DNA from: Nitrospiraceae bacterium | GTDB taxonomy: Bacteria; Nitrospirota; Nitrospiria; Nitrospirales; UBA8639 | Assembly: GCA_020632595.1 (NCBI GenBank) | Contig: JACKFF010000020.1 | Location: forward strand, 1-34,787 | Length of the DNA: 34,787 nucleotides | Reading direction: 5' to 3' | Shown: positions 7,634 through 15,189 of the stretch, piece after piece | Numbering within the stretch: the first letter of the stretch is position 1 | Layout: each line of letters starts with the position of its first letter | Notes under the pieces: generated by a model | Seen by the model: the letters and a program-made list of their open reading frames with translations, nothing else | What the model was told of the DNA's origin: nothing | The model's database searches: none | Position numbers and translations under genes: made by a program

Positions 7634-9088
7634 ATGCTTGAACGTGTGATGGAACGTTCAGTTTTTCGGACGAAACGTTTACAGAGCCACCCCCGCCTCG
7701 AGGATTCCCATGAATTAGGGTTAAGACGGGATCTGACCGTGTGGCATTTAGTCGCGCTTGGGATCGGCGCCATTATTGGGACTGGAGTGTTTGTCTTAAT
7801 AGGAACGGCCACGGTCGGCAATTCCCATCGCCCGGGTGCGGGGCCCGGCATCATCCTGTCCTTTTTGTGTTCGGGAATGGTCTGCGCGCTGGCTGCGCTC
7901 TGTTATGCGGAATTTGCCTCTATGATTCCAGTGGCCGGTAGCGCGTATTCCTACACCTATGCCACGTTGGGAGAAGTGATTGCCTGGTTAGTGGGGTGGA
8001 ATCTGATTTTAGAATATGGTGTGGCGAGTGCGGCTGTGGCCATTGGCTGGTCGGGGTATTTTGTCAATGTTCTCAATTTGGTGGGCATTGAACTGCCGGA
8101 TCTGCTGGCTCATGCTCCAGAAGCAGGCCGCAGCGGTGGCCTGATCAATCTTCCGGCCGTGCTCGTCTCTCTTGTGATGATGGGACTACTCTTGATGGGA
8201 ACCAAGCGAAGTGCACAGATCACCGGTGTGATTGTGGTCGTTAAACTTTTCGTCATTCTTTTCTTCCTGGCTGTTGGAGCAGGAGGGGTGAACCCCGAGA
8301 ATTGGACCCCGTTTCTTCCTAATGGGGTATCCGGCGTCGGAGCAGCCGCAGCCATTGTGTTTTTCGCGTATGTGGGGTTCGATGCGGTCTCGACGGCGGC
8401 CGAAGAAGCTCGAAACCCCCAGAAGGATATTCCTCGGGCTATCTTGGTATCCCTGGTATTCTGCACGCTTATGTATGTCTCCGTGGCAGCCGTTCTGACG
8501 GGGTTAGTCCCTGTCACAACCATTGATGTTCATGCACCTGTGGCAGACGCTCTCAGCCGAGCAGGATACCGGTGGGGCGGAGCCCTGGTTGCCGTTGGGG
8601 CTTTGGCCGGGATTACCGGCGTATTACTTGTCATGATGCTTGGGCAAATCCGGATCTTCTTTGCGATGTCTCGAGATGGTCTTCTCAGTCCTCGCCTGGC
8701 CACGATTCATTCCAGGTATCAGACTCCCTCCCTGGCCACTATCCTGACCGGATCAGGGGTCGCGCTTCTCGCTGGGTTTATCCCGATCGGAGAAGCCGCT
8801 GATATGACGAACATTGGAACCCTTTTTGCGTTTTGTCTTGTCTGCCTTGGTGTGCTATGGCTCCGTATCACCCAACCGGAGCATCCACGGGCGTTCCGGC
8901 TTCCCTGGATGCCATGGATCCCCGTGTTGGGAACACTATCGTGTTTTGGGCTTATGCTCTTTCTCCCCTCACTTACCTGGATTCGTTTTGGGGCGTGGAC
9001 ATGTATCGGACTTCTGGTCTACGCCTTCTATGGCCATCGCCACAGCCGGTTAGCCGCCACTCATAAAAATATTTCGAGATTCACATAG
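7634..9088 (+). CDS. APC-family amino acid permease
   Basis: Inner-membrane secondary transporter of the amino acid-polyamine-organocation superfamily, 484 residues with about 12 predicted membrane helices. The first helix carries the family signature GIGAIIGTGVFVLIG near residues 42-56, and the consensus G(F/Y)DAVSTAAEEARNPQKDIP lies at about residues 249-268, before helix 7. This matches the CAT/YfnA-like branch that carries cationic or neutral amino acids; the substrate cannot be read from sequence. ATG 7634 has only a weak GGAAAG upstream, and ATG 7649 is an alternative. The gene ends 3 bases from the convergent yqhA-like gene. Confidence 0.9.
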   Translation: MLERVMERSVFRTKRLQSHPRLEDSHELGLRRDLTVWHLVALGIGAIIGTGVFVLIGTATVGNSHRPGAGPGIILSFLCSGMVCALAALCYAEFASMIPVAGSAYSYTYATLGEVIAWLVGWNLILEYGVASAAVAIGWSGYFVNVLNLVGIELPDLLAHAPEAGRSGGLINLPAVLVSLVMMGLLLMGTKRSAQITGVIVVVKLFVILFFLAVGAGGVNPENWTPFLPNGVSGVGAAAAIVFFAYVGFDAVSTAAEEARNPQKDIPRAILVSLVFCTLMYVSVAAVLTGLVPVTTIDVHAPVADALSRAGYRWGGALVAVGALAGITGVLLVMMLGQIRIFFAMSRDGLLSPRLATIHSRYQTPSLATILTGSGVALLAGFIPIGEAADMTNIGTLFAFCLVCLGVLWLRITQPEHPRAFRLPWMPWIPVLGTLSCFGLMLFLPSLTWIRFGAWTCIGLLVYAFYGHRHSRLAATHKNISRFT

Positions 9089-9091
9089 CAG

Positions 9092-9658
9092 TTAATGGTT
9101 CTTGGCTTTGGTCATGATTTTATCGGTCCAGGCTAACAACACGGCTGAGCCTAAAAAGGTCAGATGAATGATGATTTGCCATTGAATGTGTTCAATTGGC
9201 ACATTGGCAATGTTGACGAAGGCTTTAAGTAAATGAATGCTGGAAATGCCAATCAACGAGGCTGCGAGTTTCACTTTGATCGTGCCCGGGTCAATATGGC
9301 TGAGCCAATCCGGTCGATCAGGATGACTCTCCAGACTTATTTTACTGACAAATGTCGCATATCCTCCGATGACGACCATGGTGAGCAGATTGGCCACCAT
9401 GGTGATATCCACCAGGGTGAGGATTCCTAACATAAACACGGTTTCGGTGAGGGTGCCAATTTCATGCACCATGTGCCACAGTTCGGTTAAAAATTTCCAG
9501 GCATAGAGCACTTCGGCGAGGATTAACCCACCATATAGGGGTGCTTGTATCCACCGGCTGGCAAAAATGCCCATTTCGAATATGTGTTCGATCCAATGGG
9601 GAATGTCTGCCGGTGGGGAACCAAGAGGAGAATCCGGTGAAGTCGGGGATTGGGCCAT
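9092..9658 (-). CDS. YqhA / UPF0114 family membrane protein
   Basis: 188-residue integral membrane protein of the YqhA (UPF0114) family, function unknown. It has about four hydrophobic segments (near 38-58, 75-97, 130-150 and 160-177). Conserved family blocks are ASRWIQAPLYGGL, the ..LVDITMVANLLTMV.. region, GGYATFVSKI and KLAASLIGISSIHLLKAF. The ATG has a near-perfect AAAGGAGG site 5-6 bases upstream. The N-terminal 25 residues before the first block are Pro/Ser-rich and longer than I expect for the family. It is convergent with the permease. Confidence 0.9.
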   Translation of the reverse strand: MAQSPTSPDSPLGSPPADIPHWIEHIFEMGIFASRWIQAPLYGGLILAEVLYAWKFLTELWHMVHEIGTLTETVFMLGILTLVDITMVANLLTMVVIGGYATFVSKISLESHPDRPDWLSHIDPGTIKVKLAASLIGISSIHLLKAFVNIANVPIEHIQWQIIIHLTFLGSAVLLAWTDKIMTKAKNH

Positions 9659-10114
9659 AAAAACCTCCTTTGAAAAAATGTTGAATCAACGCGTAAAGCT
9701 TTCCGGTTTGTCCGGGAACATGACCGTCTTAGGAACGCATGCAAACAATGCTCTTTAAACGTTCTGAGAGTGATCGTTGGCGCAGAATGTAATGTGAGAA
9801 AAAAAGGAAGGCACATCATTCCAAGTTGATCACTTACTGTTGATAGGTAAGAAATTTTATAAGTGAGGAGGAATGATCAAGATTGGGACGGAACGTGGGT
9901 GACTACGAAATTGAAGCGAAGGGCTGAAATTGTTTTCTTGAATGTGGTGGTCGGTTTGGCAAATATACTGGGAGCGTGAAATCAGATCAAGTTTTCTAAG
10001 AGATGGTCCCCGTGAGGAGTTCTATTTTCATATCAGATGGCATCGGCCACGGACATATCAGGCGGTGGCCGATGCATGCATACGCTCTCCCACACCCCAT
10101 GCCGGTGAACTTCC
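9659..10114. other. Intergenic region with no recognised gene
   Basis: This gap holds the upstream region of the yqhA-like gene and the 3' side of the subtilase gene. The only strong structure is the hairpin at 10041-10074. Short plus-strand frames here lack a ribosome-binding site and normal composition. Confidence 0.4.
10041..10074. terminator. Inverted repeat downstream of the subtilase gene
   Basis: CATCGGCCAC (10041-10050) pairs perfectly with GTGGCCGATG (10065-10074) around a 14-base loop, about 40 bases past the stop of the minus-strand protease gene. No T-run follows on the minus strand, so it is either a weak or factor-dependent terminator or an RNA-stabilising stem. Confidence 0.4.
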
Positions 10115-12082
10115 TCAGAAAACCAGTGTCACCGAGAACTGTAGGATGCGCCCGGTATCAAGTTTCTCTTTATCCTGAACCGTCAGTGACCATTTTCCCT
10201 TTGGAATTTTGCCGACGAATGCCAGGAGGTCCGGTGTCGTGGTGACATCATAGGTAGTGTGGATATTATCAGTGCCGCCTCCAATTCGATTATGAAGCAC
10301 AATGGATGATACTCCTGTTGAATTGGGGGGTACCAGCTTAATGATCAAATCACCGATATACGAATGCTCAATATCCACTCCGATCTTGACGGAGGTGAGC
10401 GGGGTGGTCTCGGCCACTTGTAGAGAGAGTTGTGAGGTTTGAAGGTCGCGAATGGGAATGATGGCGGTGGAAGTATGGACAGTGGTAGGCGTTGGAATAA
10501 CCGGTGCAGCCAGTTCTACCGCGCGTTTGGCATTGATCCGGCCATACCCGTATAAGGTGCTATGGCCGTTGGTGTCATATTTGCCAGCGCTTGGATCAAT
10601 TTGATCACACGAGCGTCTGAGCAGATCCTTGACTTCATCCCATCGCAGGGAAGGGTTGCGAGCGAGCATGAGGGCGGCCACCCCTGCGACACCGGGACAT
10701 GCGCTTGATGTGCCGCCAAAATCGTTGACATAATTGCCTGCCGCATCGCCTCGACTGACTTGTCCGGGATTATATCCTGCGGATGCCGAGCGATCGGTGG
10801 TCCAGATTCCCGGTATGGGGAGAATCGTATCGTTGCTGGGAAAGGTACACCAAATGGCCTTGCCGAAATCGCTATAGGCACTTCTTTTCCCTTTGGCGTG
10901 ACAGGCGGCCACGGCAATCACTTTTTCATAACTGGCATAACCATCGTTATCGACACTTTCGTTGCCGTTTCCGGCAGCCCAGGTAATCACACACCCTTTC
11001 CCATTGCGTCCATTTGCGACGGCCCAATCAATAGCGAGGCGAGTGGAATCCGGCAGGGGCACGACGGTGTGATGGAGCGGATCGCGTGGATCCCACCAGG
11101 CGCCATCCTCCGGCCCCCAGCTGCAGGAAATGACATCTGCGCCGTGTTGGGCGGCCCAGATAAATGCATCAGCCTCGGCTTGTGAGCCTAACGGAGATAC
11201 ATACCGGATGGCCATTAACCGGGCTTTGGGAGCGACTCCGGAGGCACCATGAAAACCGTTGCCGGTGGCGACGCCCGCACAGGCGGTTCCATGATTATCC
11301 CGGCTGCCGGGTCGAGGATCATCAGTGGCGCGTGTTACGTCGCGAGGAGCGATAAGTTTTCCTGAACCGGCAAACTCTTCGTGATCAAGATCCATGCCGT
11401 CATCAATGATGGCAACAGTGATATTTTCTCCCTCACTGAGTGCCCAGGCGGCCTCCACGTTGGCATGGGCATCATAGACCGTTCCATCAATCGTGGTCTT
11501 TTTTAAATGCCATTGTTGTGGGAACGCTGTGCGCCATCCCATTTGTCTGACAAGTTCAGGGTGGCAGAGCTCCACATGTTTATGCTGCAAGAGACTCTCG
11601 GCTATGGCAAACACTTTCTGTCCTGTGCCCTCCGGCGCTTCGATAAAGAAGGTATTGCGAGCATATTCCAACACCCGTTTGATTCCGAGTCCTGAGGCTT
11701 TTAGGATTTTCCGACAAGTGGATTCCGCCAGGTCATCATCAAATTTAGCAAAAAGATTTTCGGTATATAGAACAGGTTGTTTTGATTGAGGATCGACCAG
11801 GACCCGTCCGGCAAATTGGACGTCTTTTACCGATTGTATGGTGGTGCGGATGGCTCCTCGGGCGCTTGCGCGTCGAACGGCTTGGGGATATCGAAAGATT
11901 TCCACGCCGGCATGGTGGAACCGGTGCACGGGCTCAAGATTGTCCAATGCCTGCCGGGCTCGCGTGGACTGAGCGGCGGCTTCCAATGGTCGACGACTCT
12001 GCGTTCGCACCACCACGAGCTCTTCATCGGGTTTCAGTTTGAACGCTTTCCCGTTTTGTCCTCCATAACGAAATGACAGCAT
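10115..12082 (-). CDS. Subtilisin-like serine protease (S8) with C-terminal P-domain
   Basis: 655-residue peptidase. Residues 1-180 form a propeptide-like region without an obvious signal peptide. The S8 catalytic domain runs from about 200 to 525 with Asp227 (AIIDDG), His264 (DNHGTACAG), oxyanion Asn372 (AAGN) and nucleophile Ser459 (GGTSSACPG). Residues about 545-655 form a proprotein-convertase P-domain, a beta-jelly-roll that usually stabilises the protease. All catalytic residues are present, so it should be active. AGAAGGAG lies about 8 bases before the ATG at 12082. Lack of a standard signal suggests cytoplasmic action or another export route. The divergent gene at 12081 resembles its propeptide, and a regulatory partnership is proposed. 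Confidence 0.92.
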   Translation of the reverse strand: MLSFRYGGQNGKAFKLKPDEELVVVRTQSRRPLEAAAQSTRARQALDNLEPVHRFHHAGVEIFRYPQAVRRASARGAIRTTIQSVKDVQFAGRVLVDPQSKQPVLYTENLFAKFDDDLAESTCRKILKASGLGIKRVLEYARNTFFIEAPEGTGQKVFAIAESLLQHKHVELCHPELVRQMGWRTAFPQQWHLKKTTIDGTVYDAHANVEAAWALSEGENITVAIIDDGMDLDHEEFAGSGKLIAPRDVTRATDDPRPGSRDNHGTACAGVATGNGFHGASGVAPKARLMAIRYVSPLGSQAEADAFIWAAQHGADVISCSWGPEDGAWWDPRDPLHHTVVPLPDSTRLAIDWAVANGRNGKGCVITWAAGNGNESVDNDGYASYEKVIAVAACHAKGKRSAYSDFGKAIWCTFPSNDTILPIPGIWTTDRSASAGYNPGQVSRGDAAGNYVNDFGGTSSACPGVAGVAALMLARNPSLRWDEVKDLLRRSCDQIDPSAGKYDTNGHSTLYGYGRINAKRAVELAAPVIPTPTTVHTSTAIIPIRDLQTSQLSLQVAETTPLTSVKIGVDIEHSYIGDLIIKLVPPNSTGVSSIVLHNRIGGGTDNIHTTYDVTTTPDLLAFVGKIPKGKWSLTVQDKEKLDTGRILQFSVTLVF

Positions 12083-12689
12083 GGGTGTTCTCCTTCTGTT
12101 TGACTACACAATGATGCGTGGACTTGCTTCGCATTCCTTCGTAGAATGGCTCATGGCTGTGAACGATCTCTTTCCTGCCTTTCCTCTAAGGATGAGGGTA
12201 GAGGCCCAAGCCTTGTCCCGTGTCTATGTTCGTGAATCTGACTGCTTTGCGGTTCATGGGCCAGTGCCTCCGGCCTTGAACTCTTCGGTGTTGTACTCTT
12301 TTAATGATCCGGTCATCAACGTGTGCCGAGGTGAGGTTTCGGCCTTGTCGGAGTTTCCTTCCGACCTGATAGTGACACCGGTCTATCGTCTTGAGCCCGA
12401 TGGTCCGCAAGGAGTGCCGTCCGGCAATGTGTTTATTCGTTTCCGGCCACAGATTTCCGTCGAGGTTCGGCAAAAAGAAATTGAAGCGTGCGGCTTCTCC
12501 ATTTGTGAATCGCTTTCCTATGCACCTCACGCCGCATGGCTTCGAAGTCAGGATGGAAATATTGCCACGTCGCTTAATGGTATTGCAAAGTTGCGTGATC
12601 TCAACGATGTGGAACTCGTCGAACCGCAGATGTTGATGAGGCGGGTGGGCCGGTCATCCAATGGTCCCCCGTCGAATGCACCACCTTAA
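12081..12689 (+). CDS. Stand-alone propeptide-like protein, divergent partner of the subtilase
   Basis: Reading frame of up to 202 residues. Its C-terminal half (about residues 98-187) aligns by eye without large gaps to residues 91-180 of the adjacent protease: both have N-(V/L)-F-x-(R/K)-F, then a Gly-x-x-I segment, L-x-YA, an Ala-rich helix, and VEL-x-P near the end. It therefore looks like a separate copy of the protease propeptide with no catalytic domain. The widest start overlaps the protease start codon on the opposite strand and leaves no room for a ribosome-binding site, so the real start may be ATG 12111/12114, ATG 12156 or ATG 12192 (preceded by AAGG). It overlaps the convergent L,D-transpeptidase gene by 4 bases. 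A foldase or inhibitor role is inferred from how free propeptides of subtilases behave. Confidence 0.65.
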   Translation: MGVLLLFDYTMMRGLASHSFVEWLMAVNDLFPAFPLRMRVEAQALSRVYVRESDCFAVHGPVPPALNSSVLYSFNDPVINVCRGEVSALSEFPSDLIVTPVYRLEPDGPQGVPSGNVFIRFRPQISVEVRQKEIEACGFSICESLSYAPHAAWLRSQDGNIATSLNGIAKLRDLNDVELVEPQMLMRRVGRSSNGPPSNAPP

Positions 12690-13918
12690 AGGGCTTTCTT
12701 CGAATAATCGTGTCGATATCGGACGGTAGGGGAATCTGAAGGGAGGGGGATTCGTTGGCGGGCATGGTTGGTGATTTCGCCAAGCGCTTTTACCACCCAA
12801 TTGTCCGGTTGCAAGGCTCCGACGATTGTCACCGGAGTCCCTTCTTCAGCAAGATGAAAGACGGCATCCATATCTGCATTAAGGAGAGCGACGCAGCCAT
12901 TCGTCGTGCTGTTGCCATCAGGTTGTTGGCCATGAATTTCAATGAGGCCTCCGATTCCGCGATGTGCCGGCAAGCCTCCCTTGCTCTTGGCTTCCAGGAA
13001 GCGTTGACGATGGGCATTGGTTGGGTAATTGAGTAAGAGGGCTTTATGAAATTTGGTGAATCCCGGTCCTTTCTTCTGCAGGATACGAAACTGTCCCTCC
13101 GGAGTCGCGCCGTCCCCTTCCTGCAACTTGTCCTGAAGTCCTGAAAAGCCGAGATCAATAGAAAAACGGCGAAGGGGTTTTCCATTCCGATAGACTATGA
13201 GATGGCGGGAGGCTTTAATGACCACGATAGCCGTGCCACCTGTCCTTGAAGACCAATCCAGGGTGTTGGCGACCCAATGGTTCCATTTGGCCAGTTGTGA
13301 GACGGTCCCATACCGTTTCATTTGGGAAATGGCTTGACCCTCGATGGGTGCAAGAGATTCTCTTGCTTGTCTAAGGAGAATATGCGCTTGCTTGCCGCTG
13401 TCTTCTGCGAGTCGAGAGTCTGCCTGATTCAGCAATCCCTCTGTTACCGATAGGTTCCGTAGGTTTCGTCGAACATCAAATATACCGGTTAATGCACGGA
13501 GACGGGTGACTTGGCGACGTTCCGTCTCCAGGGCAGTTGTCAGTTGCTGGTGCCGGGTGAATTTTTGGTGTGTGGAGGCTTTAAGAAGGGTCGAGCCTTC
13601 TTGCAGCATGTTTTGGTAGGCTGCCTGAAGCGTATAGGTGTCGGTGGTGGGCCACCAACGTGCTTGTTCTCTCCGCCATTGCGTTCGAAGCGTGATGATG
13701 TCCAGGTGAAATGCGCGATATCGTTCCGGGAAATAGGCTTCCGCCCCAAGGCTCCAAGCCTGGCGGTCAAGGGATTCAAGCTGAGATGGGAAGACTTCGG
13801 GAAGGCGATCTGCCTGCCACCAGGCAACAATCAGGAAAGAAAGCATGATGAGAGCTCCAGCCGCCAGCCAAACGGCTGGTCGTTTGGCTGGTTGTCGGCC
13901 AGAGCCCCATCCTCGCAT
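12686..13918 (-). CDS. Long L,D-transpeptidase with N-terminal helical domain (copy B)
   Basis: Paralogue of the protein at 3850-5061. The 410-residue product has a membrane anchor at about residues 15-33, a helical region (about 40-230) and a catalytic domain with His329 (IEIHGQ) and Cys342 (TTNGCVAL), the same positions as in copy A. Blocks such as LDRQAW, FPERY, VTRLRAL, QEGDGATPEGQFR and EEGTPVTIVGAL recur in or nearly match copy A. ATG 13918 has AAGG 8-9 bases upstream, placed across the stop of the preceding lipoprotein gene. It is predicted to act on peptidoglycan stem peptides in the periplasm. Divergence from copy A is substantial, so the duplication is not recent. Confidence 0.9.
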   Translation of the reverse strand: MRGWGSGRQPAKRPAVWLAAGALIMLSFLIVAWWQADRLPEVFPSQLESLDRQAWSLGAEAYFPERYRAFHLDIITLRTQWRREQARWWPTTDTYTLQAAYQNMLQEGSTLLKASTHQKFTRHQQLTTALETERRQVTRLRALTGIFDVRRNLRNLSVTEGLLNQADSRLAEDSGKQAHILLRQARESLAPIEGQAISQMKRYGTVSQLAKWNHWVANTLDWSSRTGGTAIVVIKASRHLIVYRNGKPLRRFSIDLGFSGLQDKLQEGDGATPEGQFRILQKKGPGFTKFHKALLLNYPTNAHRQRFLEAKSKGGLPAHRGIGGLIEIHGQQPDGNSTTNGCVALLNADMDAVFHLAEEGTPVTIVGALQPDNWVVKALGEITNHARQRIPLPSDSPTVRYRHDYSKKAL

Positions 13919-13921
13919 GTG

Positions 13922-14539
13922 TTAGGCCTTCTTGTGTTTTCCTGTCTTCTGAATGGCCTGTGCGACCTGTTCATTCACGCGGGCTGCTAAGGCTTGAACG
14001 GATTCGGCTTTAGCCTTGACTCCTATAAAGTCTTCCATGGCCATAATGGCGTCAATTTCAGCAAATGTGGTTTCTGCGGCTTGTAGATCGCCACGTAAGG
14101 CTTGCAAATCGGCCTGGGTTCCCTTGCCCGTTGGCGCTTGCGCCAACTGATTTTTGGCTTCCTCTAATGAGGTTTTGGCGAGTACCACGGCACCTTCCGC
14201 CTCGGTCTTCACCATTTGTTTGCTTGCGATGGCTTCGGTTTTGGCTTTTTCGGCATCCGCTACGACCTTTACTAAGATGGCATTCGCCGCATCATAGTTG
14301 CGGGTCATGACAAATGTATCGTCCTGCGCTGCGATTTCTTCCTGGGCTTTTTGATATTCGTCCTCCGCAACACGCAAGGATTCAGGAGCATATTTCTCCG
14401 CGCCGGCTTGCTTGGCAGCCTGAAGGGCTTGCAAGGCCGAGTCAGTCCCTTGAATGGGTTTTTCGGCGCAGGCCATAAGCATGGTGCCTAATGCCAATAC
14501 GAGCGTACCCGTTTTCAATAATTGAATCACGTTTCCCAT
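13922..14539 (-). CDS. DUF4398-type lipoprotein (copy B)
   Basis: Predicted lipoprotein of 205 residues. The signal peptide ends in the lipobox LMAC with Cys24 (from ATG 14539), followed by AEKPI, like AEPPI of copy A. The mature part is Ala/Lys/Glu-rich and helical. The DUF4398 pattern ALQAAKQAGAEKYAPESL is near residues 36-53, and a coiled-coil-like stretch follows to the basic C-terminus GKHKKA. An AAGGAGG lies 12 bases before the ATG and 3 bases before an in-frame TTG at 14548, so either may start the protein. It is separated from the L,D-transpeptidase by 3 bases, the same order as in copy A. Confidence 0.88.
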   Translation of the reverse strand: MGNVIQLLKTGTLVLALGTMLMACAEKPIQGTDSALQALQAAKQAGAEKYAPESLRVAEDEYQKAQEEIAAQDDTFVMTRNYDAANAILVKVVADAEKAKTEAIASKQMVKTEAEGAVVLAKTSLEEAKNQLAQAPTGKGTQADLQALRGDLQAAETTFAEIDAIMAMEDFIGVKAKAESVQALAARVNEQVAQAIQKTGKHKKA

Positions 14540-15189
14540 GTTTGTCAATTTCCTCCTTTATGAGTGAGAGAGAAGATTCCCTCCCCGTTGGTTATGGTTG
14601 TACGAGCCTGGCCCATGGTTGGTCAAAGGAGTGAATTCCCTGCCTCGTTCATGAATCCCGCTGATTTGTCTGGAAAGTCCCGCGTTGGTTTATCTGCGGA
14701 ATGTTTGGGTAAGACATTTCAGATACAAGAGGCGTGAGTTCTTTCGTTCCCTTCCTGTTTCCTGAGCGGCCTTTTCTTCAAGTATAGATTTAATGAGCAA
14801 AGAAGATGCCAAAGGATTGTGACCACAAAAGACGAGAATAAGAAGAATGGACGGCTAAAAGACCCATTTTGGCATGCAAAATCAGGCAAAGGTCTGAAGC
14901 ATGCGAGGTTAACCATGGACATCATGTCTGAGAAAAGAAACTTTGTCCGTGAATTTCTTTAAACTAGTCAGTGAACGAACCACTACATAATTGCCAGGAC
15001 CTACAAAAGCTAGTGGTCGGTGTGATGTTGGTTGGGGGAGAGGTCCAACGTAACACCGGCCCGTTGGACTCACACTCAGGGCAAATCTTATTCAAGCGAC
15101 GATCTCATCCAAACTTTCAAGGTTGGATGAAAAGGAGAGGCTTGGGCAGATATGAAGTTCAGCCTGATAGCAGGTGACGGCCAGAATGA
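14540..15189. other. Long intergenic region upstream of envelope operon B
   Basis: About 650 bases without a convincing gene. It holds the ribosome-binding site of the lipoprotein gene and the palindromic element at 14917-14948. The part nearest the penicillin-binding protein gene (14971-15177) has a short plus-strand frame of unconvincing composition and could be a gene remnant, but no family is recognised. Confidence 0.4.
14917..14948 (-). promoter_or_regulatory. RGACA-N3-TGTCY palindrome with upstream half-site (site B)
   Basis: On the minus strand it reads GGACA-N14-AGACA-N3-TGTCC, the same length and spacing as site A at 6187-6218, with T-rich N14 filler in both. It lies about 380 bases before the lipoprotein of the paralogous operon. 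Conservation upstream of two diverged paralogous operons argues for function. Confidence 0.5.

Noticed and set aside
9347..9356. GACA-N2-TGTC, similar to the RGACA-N3-TGTCY palindrome
   Set aside because: The spacer is 2, not 3, and it lies inside the yqhA-like coding sequence.
14971..15177. 68-codon plus-strand frame beside the penicillin-binding protein gene
   Set aside because: No ribosome-binding site, no family, and composition is not convincing. A gene remnant is possible but cannot be named.
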